Shown piece by piece: positions 23,294 to 26,134 of a stretch of 26,134 bases of DNA. The notes below the pieces were generated by a model, which made no database searches, was not told where the DNA came from, and saw nothing but the letters and a program-made list of their open reading frames with translations. Source of the stretch: a virus; the IMG/VR virus record IMGVR_UViG_3300030000_000047, positions 1-26,134 of that record; one strand, 5' to 3'. The position numbers and the translations under genes are program-made. Numbering within the stretch: the first letter of the stretch is position 1; every line of letters starts with the position of its first letter.

Positions 23294-23317
23294 AAAAAAA
23301 GCCCACTTTCGTGAGCT
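23294..23317 (-). terminator. intrinsic terminator between large terminase and the next gene
   Basis: On the minus strand AGCTCAC, GAAA tetraloop, GTGGGCT (one wobble), then seven T (plus-strand A at 23294-23300). It begins 18 bp past the terminase stop at 23335. Confidence 0.8.
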
Positions 23318-23334
23318 CTTAAAGGACATTATTA

Positions 23335-25056
23335 TCAACCAACGGAATAATTTCCAGCACCCATTGGCGAAATTTGCTTTCGTTCTGAGTCTGGTAACAG
23401 ATTACTGAATTCACCCCAAAGAAGGTACAATAGAGCAGATGACAGCTGTGTTGAGTAATATGCCTGATCTTTATACTCCAGTTCCTTTTCTGATTTTTTA
23501 TCCAGTTCCACTTGTCCTTCTGTACGTTTCAGGGGCGAATGATTGATAGAAGAAATTAATGCTTCACATTCGTTTTCATCAATCAACACATCATCACGGT
23601 TTCCTTCATTTTTTCCAAATAGTAAATTCAATAGCCTATAATGTTGGGGATAATATATCGTAGGCTGACCCAAACTCATTAATGTCACATTCCAACCTAG
23701 TTTTTGAAGTGCTGTTTTGAGTAATATGGCATCGGTATCATTAAGATCGCCTTTCAATGGATAATATTTTCGATAATGAGGATCCCGCTGATTGGCGGCT
23801 CTGTCGTAATGAAAAATTACGGACTTATTACCCGTTTTTCGTTGAGCTTGGAAAAAATCATCAAACTGTTTGGCCATTTCTTCATGCTGATCCGGGTGAA
23901 TTACCCACATATCTTTAATCACACGAAATTTCTTTTCTCGTTTATTGCGTTGAGCTATTATCAAGCTCGAAAATGGTCCTGGATCTAATCCAATTATCAG
24001 CGGCAAATCCTTATTCCAATATTTCAGATTTTTGCATGTATGTTTAAATTCTTTATCGATGGAAAAATCATCAATATTGCCGTAAGTATAGCCGTCATCA
24101 AAAGTGTGCTCTTTTCCGAATTTTCCGAAAAAACGATCTTTCACCTTATGTTTTCGAACGGCCAAAATTGAGGTATTAAGCCGATCTGTATCTTTTATGT
24201 TTTTAACCTGATTTACGATATAGTCAAGCCCTAATATTTTAATATTTGAAAATGATGAGGCTCGGACGTATAATGTTTGTCCACGTCTTAATTCGGTCAA
24301 CCGCTTAGACCACCTTTCTATATATTTAGTCAGTTTACTGATTTTTTGTTGATCTAACTTGTTTTCAGCAACGATTAATTCAGCTTTTTTCTGATCAACT
24401 TCATAAGCAATTTCTTGAATACAATCCATCAATTCAGGATTCATGTTTGCTTCGTATTTTGTAAACCAATCGTTATCAGTTTCAAAATTGGGGGTTGATG
24501 AAATACCGGTTATTCCCATAAAGTAATGAGAATGCCCAAATTTCGCACGATTGGCACGTAATGCAGGAATAATACGTTCGGTGAATTTATCCTCTGGAAT
24601 TCGAAGCATTTCATCCACTAATAGGTGAGCAGCATTCTTACCAAGCATACTTTCAGGACGGTCGCACGAAACAAATTGTATTACACAACCATTGACAAAA
24701 GAAACTGTATGTTTCCAGTTGTCAATGTAAGTTTCACATTTTGCGAAATGCTTTGGCGGTTCCTTACCTATTTCAAAATATACACCCCGCTCATAGTTCT
24801 CATAAAAGTATTCCATCAATCCGGGCAATATATTTTCAAGGATTGATTTATATGTGGAAGCAGCCAAAACAATAACAGCACCCGGAAGATCATTCTGTAT
24901 CCTATCTATACGCGGTGCAAGTACGTGTGTTGTCTTACCTGATCCACGCCCTAATTCAGCAAAAAGGAATGTAGGATCGCACAGTTTTATCTTTATCTGA
25001 ATAACAGTCAGATAAACCGTTAAGAATATATCCTGAGCATACTTCTTTATTTTCAT
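23335..25056 (-). CDS. terL: terminase large subunit
   Basis: A 573-aa packaging motor. The ATPase has a Walker A, GRGSGKTT, at 36-43 and a Walker B, HLLVDEM, at 144-150 (D148, E149), with the SMLGKNAAHLLVDE context typical of terminases. The nuclease domain begins at LIIGLDPGPFSSLI (D358). Further acidic residues occur in FHYDRAANQRD and in DQAYYSTQLSSALLYLLW near the C-terminus, where the third metal ligand is usual. It translocates DNA into the prohead through the portal and cuts it. The ATG overlaps the small subunit stop (ATGA, 25053-25056). A terminator follows 18 bp after its stop. Confidence 0.93.
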   Translation of the reverse strand: MKIKKYAQDIFLTVYLTVIQIKIKLCDPTFLFAELGRGSGKTTHVLAPRIDRIQNDLPGAVIVLAASTYKSILENILPGLMEYFYENYERGVYFEIGKEPPKHFAKCETYIDNWKHTVSFVNGCVIQFVSCDRPESMLGKNAAHLLVDEMLRIPEDKFTERIIPALRANRAKFGHSHYFMGITGISSTPNFETDNDWFTKYEANMNPELMDCIQEIAYEVDQKKAELIVAENKLDQQKISKLTKYIERWSKRLTELRRGQTLYVRASSFSNIKILGLDYIVNQVKNIKDTDRLNTSILAVRKHKVKDRFFGKFGKEHTFDDGYTYGNIDDFSIDKEFKHTCKNLKYWNKDLPLIIGLDPGPFSSLIIAQRNKREKKFRVIKDMWVIHPDQHEEMAKQFDDFFQAQRKTGNKSVIFHYDRAANQRDPHYRKYYPLKGDLNDTDAILLKTALQKLGWNVTLMSLGQPTIYYPQHYRLLNLLFGKNEGNRDDVLIDENECEALISSINHSPLKRTEGQVELDKKSEKELEYKDQAYYSTQLSSALLYLLWGEFSNLLPDSERKQISPMGAGNYSVG

Positions 25057-25664
25057 TTCTTCTGTATATCAGTAATATTCAATTCCATTTCAACCTCTCC
25101 TTTGAGTCTGCCCTTATCGTTGCCACTTATATCGAATGATTCTATAAGACTCAATGCCTGCTCGTATGCTGACAGTACACCCTTCTTGCTTACACCCATT
25201 CGTTCTAGTTGCATATCTGCTGATACTATCTGCGGTTTGAACTTAATACGATCTGGATTAATGGTGTTGGCAGATGCAGCAATCCGATAATCACGGGCAC
25301 GTTCTAAGCATGTACGTGCTTCTTTAAAGTCATGTGCTACCATGTCAACCTCCCAAAGCTTCATCATTTGATCAGCATAGTAAAGGTTCCATGCCTCACT
25401 TGTGACTGAGCAATCAGAGTTGAAGTAGTTGATTGCATCGTATATACGAGTCTTACATGCGGATATAGATAGGTGTGTGTATGACTTCTGAAGTCGTTTG
25501 GCACAATCAGACACAGACGCGTAGCGTCTGAACAAATTAGATGCTTCATTAACTTGAAGTATATAGTCTGCTAGTGCAGGCGGTATGCCTGTCTTCTTTG
25601 CATCCCGAACTTCAAGGAATCTTTCTACAACTTCAATGGGTAATTTTTGCAGATGTTCTATCAT
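25053..25664 (-). CDS. putative terminase small subunit
   Basis: A 203-aa helical protein directly upstream of, and overlapping, terL, the standard place of the DNA-recognition subunit. The segment VSDCAKRLQKSYTHLSISACKTRI is consistent with a helix-turn-helix. The central part (AHDFKEARTCLERARDYRIA) is helical and oligomerisation-like. An open frame continues to a TTG at 25706, but a TAnnTTTG promoter at 25694-25701 would place the transcript start near 25687. That excludes the TTG and favours the ATG at 25664 (MIEHLQKLP). Family match is by position and character more than by sequence. Confidence 0.75.
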   Translation of the reverse strand: MIEHLQKLPIEVVERFLEVRDAKKTGIPPALADYILQVNEASNLFRRYASVSDCAKRLQKSYTHLSISACKTRIYDAINYFNSDCSVTSEAWNLYYADQMMKLWEVDMVAHDFKEARTCLERARDYRIAASANTINPDRIKFKPQIVSADMQLERMGVSKKGVLSAYEQALSLIESFDISGNDKGRLKGEVEMELNITDIQKK

Positions 25665-25693
25665 AATTTCGACTATATGTATCTTGTTTTGAG

Positions 25694-25724
25694 CAAAACT
25701 AATCAACTAATACATGTCGTTAAA
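25694..25724 (-). promoter_or_regulatory. probable late-operon promoter
   Basis: On the minus strand TTTA (plus 25721-25724), 19 nt, then TAGTTTTG (plus 25694-25701). This is the same TTTA-N19-TAnnTTTG layout as the tail-operon promoter at 15729-15759. It would give a leader of about 23 nt before the ATG at 25664. Confidence 0.55.
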
Positions 25725-25957
25725 GGACTATTCTAAGTATTAATGAGCCAAAAGCGATACATTTTTGCTATCTCAGCACCCAATATGAGCAACTATACGT
25801 AACCTGCTGATATAAATAGCCTAATCATATATCCCTTTTTTCATGCACTCTCGCATTACAAATCCAAAACTCAGCGGAACGGAGGAGACAGAGACATTTT
25901 GCGTTTTTGTTTGAGTCGTAGAAACATCATAGTTCCGATTATTAGACATTTATGTAT
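25725..25957. other. intergenic region upstream of the packaging genes, no gene seen
   Basis: About 230 bp between the upstream terminator and the late promoter. No credible gene on either strand: the only sizeable frame starts at a TTG at 25899 on the plus strand and runs through the terminator and the antisense of the partial gene. No clear tandem repeats. A purine-rich run GGAACGGAGGAGACAGAGA lies at 25876-25894. This is a candidate place for a packaging (cos/pac) or activator site, without direct evidence. Confidence 0.5.
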
Positions 25958-25987
25958 AAAAAAAATATCAGATTGCTTGAATCTGAT
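25958..25987 (-). terminator. intrinsic terminator of the partial upstream gene
   Basis: ATCAGATT (25967-25974) and AATCTGAT (25980-25987) form a perfect 8-bp stem with a 5-nt loop, followed on the minus strand by A, T and eight T-rich bases (plus-strand A at 25958-25965). It lies 48 bp past the stop at 26036 and isolates the late operon from upstream transcription. Confidence 0.85.
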
Positions 25988-26035
25988 ACTTTTTGAAGTA
26001 AAACCGCATATTTTATTGAAAATTCCAACTTCTAA

Positions 26036-26134
26036 TCATTTTAAAAGTTGCTTTAATATCTCATGCCGGATTTTTGCACGGGAAAGGTTGAGCTCCCAAC
26101 TCTGAAGTTCTTCATCCGATTTGTATTTCTTTGT
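26036..26134 (-). CDS. C-terminal end of an unknown gene, cut by the window edge
   Basis: The last 32 codons of a minus-strand gene: KKYKSDEELQSWELNLSRA followed by KIRHEILKQLLK and a TGA at 26036-26038. The composition is charged and helical, consistent with a real coding end, and a strong terminator follows. The rest lies beyond the window, so no family can be named. Confidence 0.65.
   Translation of the reverse strand, partial: TKKYKSDEELQSWELNLSRAKIRHEILKQLLK

Noticed and set aside
25899-26105. A plus-strand frame of 68 codons at the right end
   Set aside because: It needs a TTG start, crosses a strong terminator hairpin and is antisense to the partial minus-strand gene.

Overview
The window is the left part of a tailed-phage prophage in a low-GC member of the Bacteroidota. 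Three things point to that host group: promoter elements of the TAnnTTTG type with a -33 element 19 nt away, a DUF4468-type exported protein, and head-tail genes of a kind seen in Bacteroidales prophages (DUF6712-like). Bases 1-126 are the 3' end of the host tmRNA gene (ssrA). A tyrosine integrase reads away from it on the plus strand, so 1-126 is best read as host DNA plus attL, and everything after about 127 as phage. No second copy of the ssrA end lies in the window, so the other attachment site is outside.

From 1509 to the right edge every credible gene is on the minus strand. In transcription order (right to left): the end of an unknown gene (26036-26134) with its terminator; a promoter; small and large terminase (25664-23335); an intrinsic terminator; a small unknown gene; portal; a DUF6712-like connector candidate; a proteasome/HslV-like Ntn hydrolase; two unknown virion-assembly candidates; and a SufE-like sulfur-acceptor gene (ends 17988). 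The last four of these overlap by 4-8 bp and look translationally coupled.

The next part (about 17960-15764) reads as an accessory island with its own promoters and terminators: a hicA/hicB toxin-antitoxin pair and an exported DUF4468-type protein followed by two small unknown genes. A new promoter (15729-15759) then starts the tail operon: a small unknown gene, a 1126-aa tape measure, two tail-tip/baseplate candidates (814 and 383 aa), a 1057-aa mosaic fibre with a collar domain, and two small unknown genes. The lysis cassette follows (a membrane-anchored coiled-coil protein, a two-helix holin candidate, an M15 endolysin, a probable one-protein spanin). A very strong hairpin closes it. Last comes an orphan DNA adenine methyltransferase, which converges on the integrase across a shared bidirectional terminator.

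The most unusual content is the pairing of a proteasome-fold hydrolase with a SufE-like protein inside one coupled late-gene cassette, together with the absence of any recognisable major capsid or major tail protein between portal and tape measure. Other signals are an 8-bp tandem repeat full of decoy AUGs ahead of hicB, a long hairpin that buries the start codon of a tail gene, and an intrinsic terminator between terminase and portal. All functional calls rest on motif reading by eye; no database search was run.
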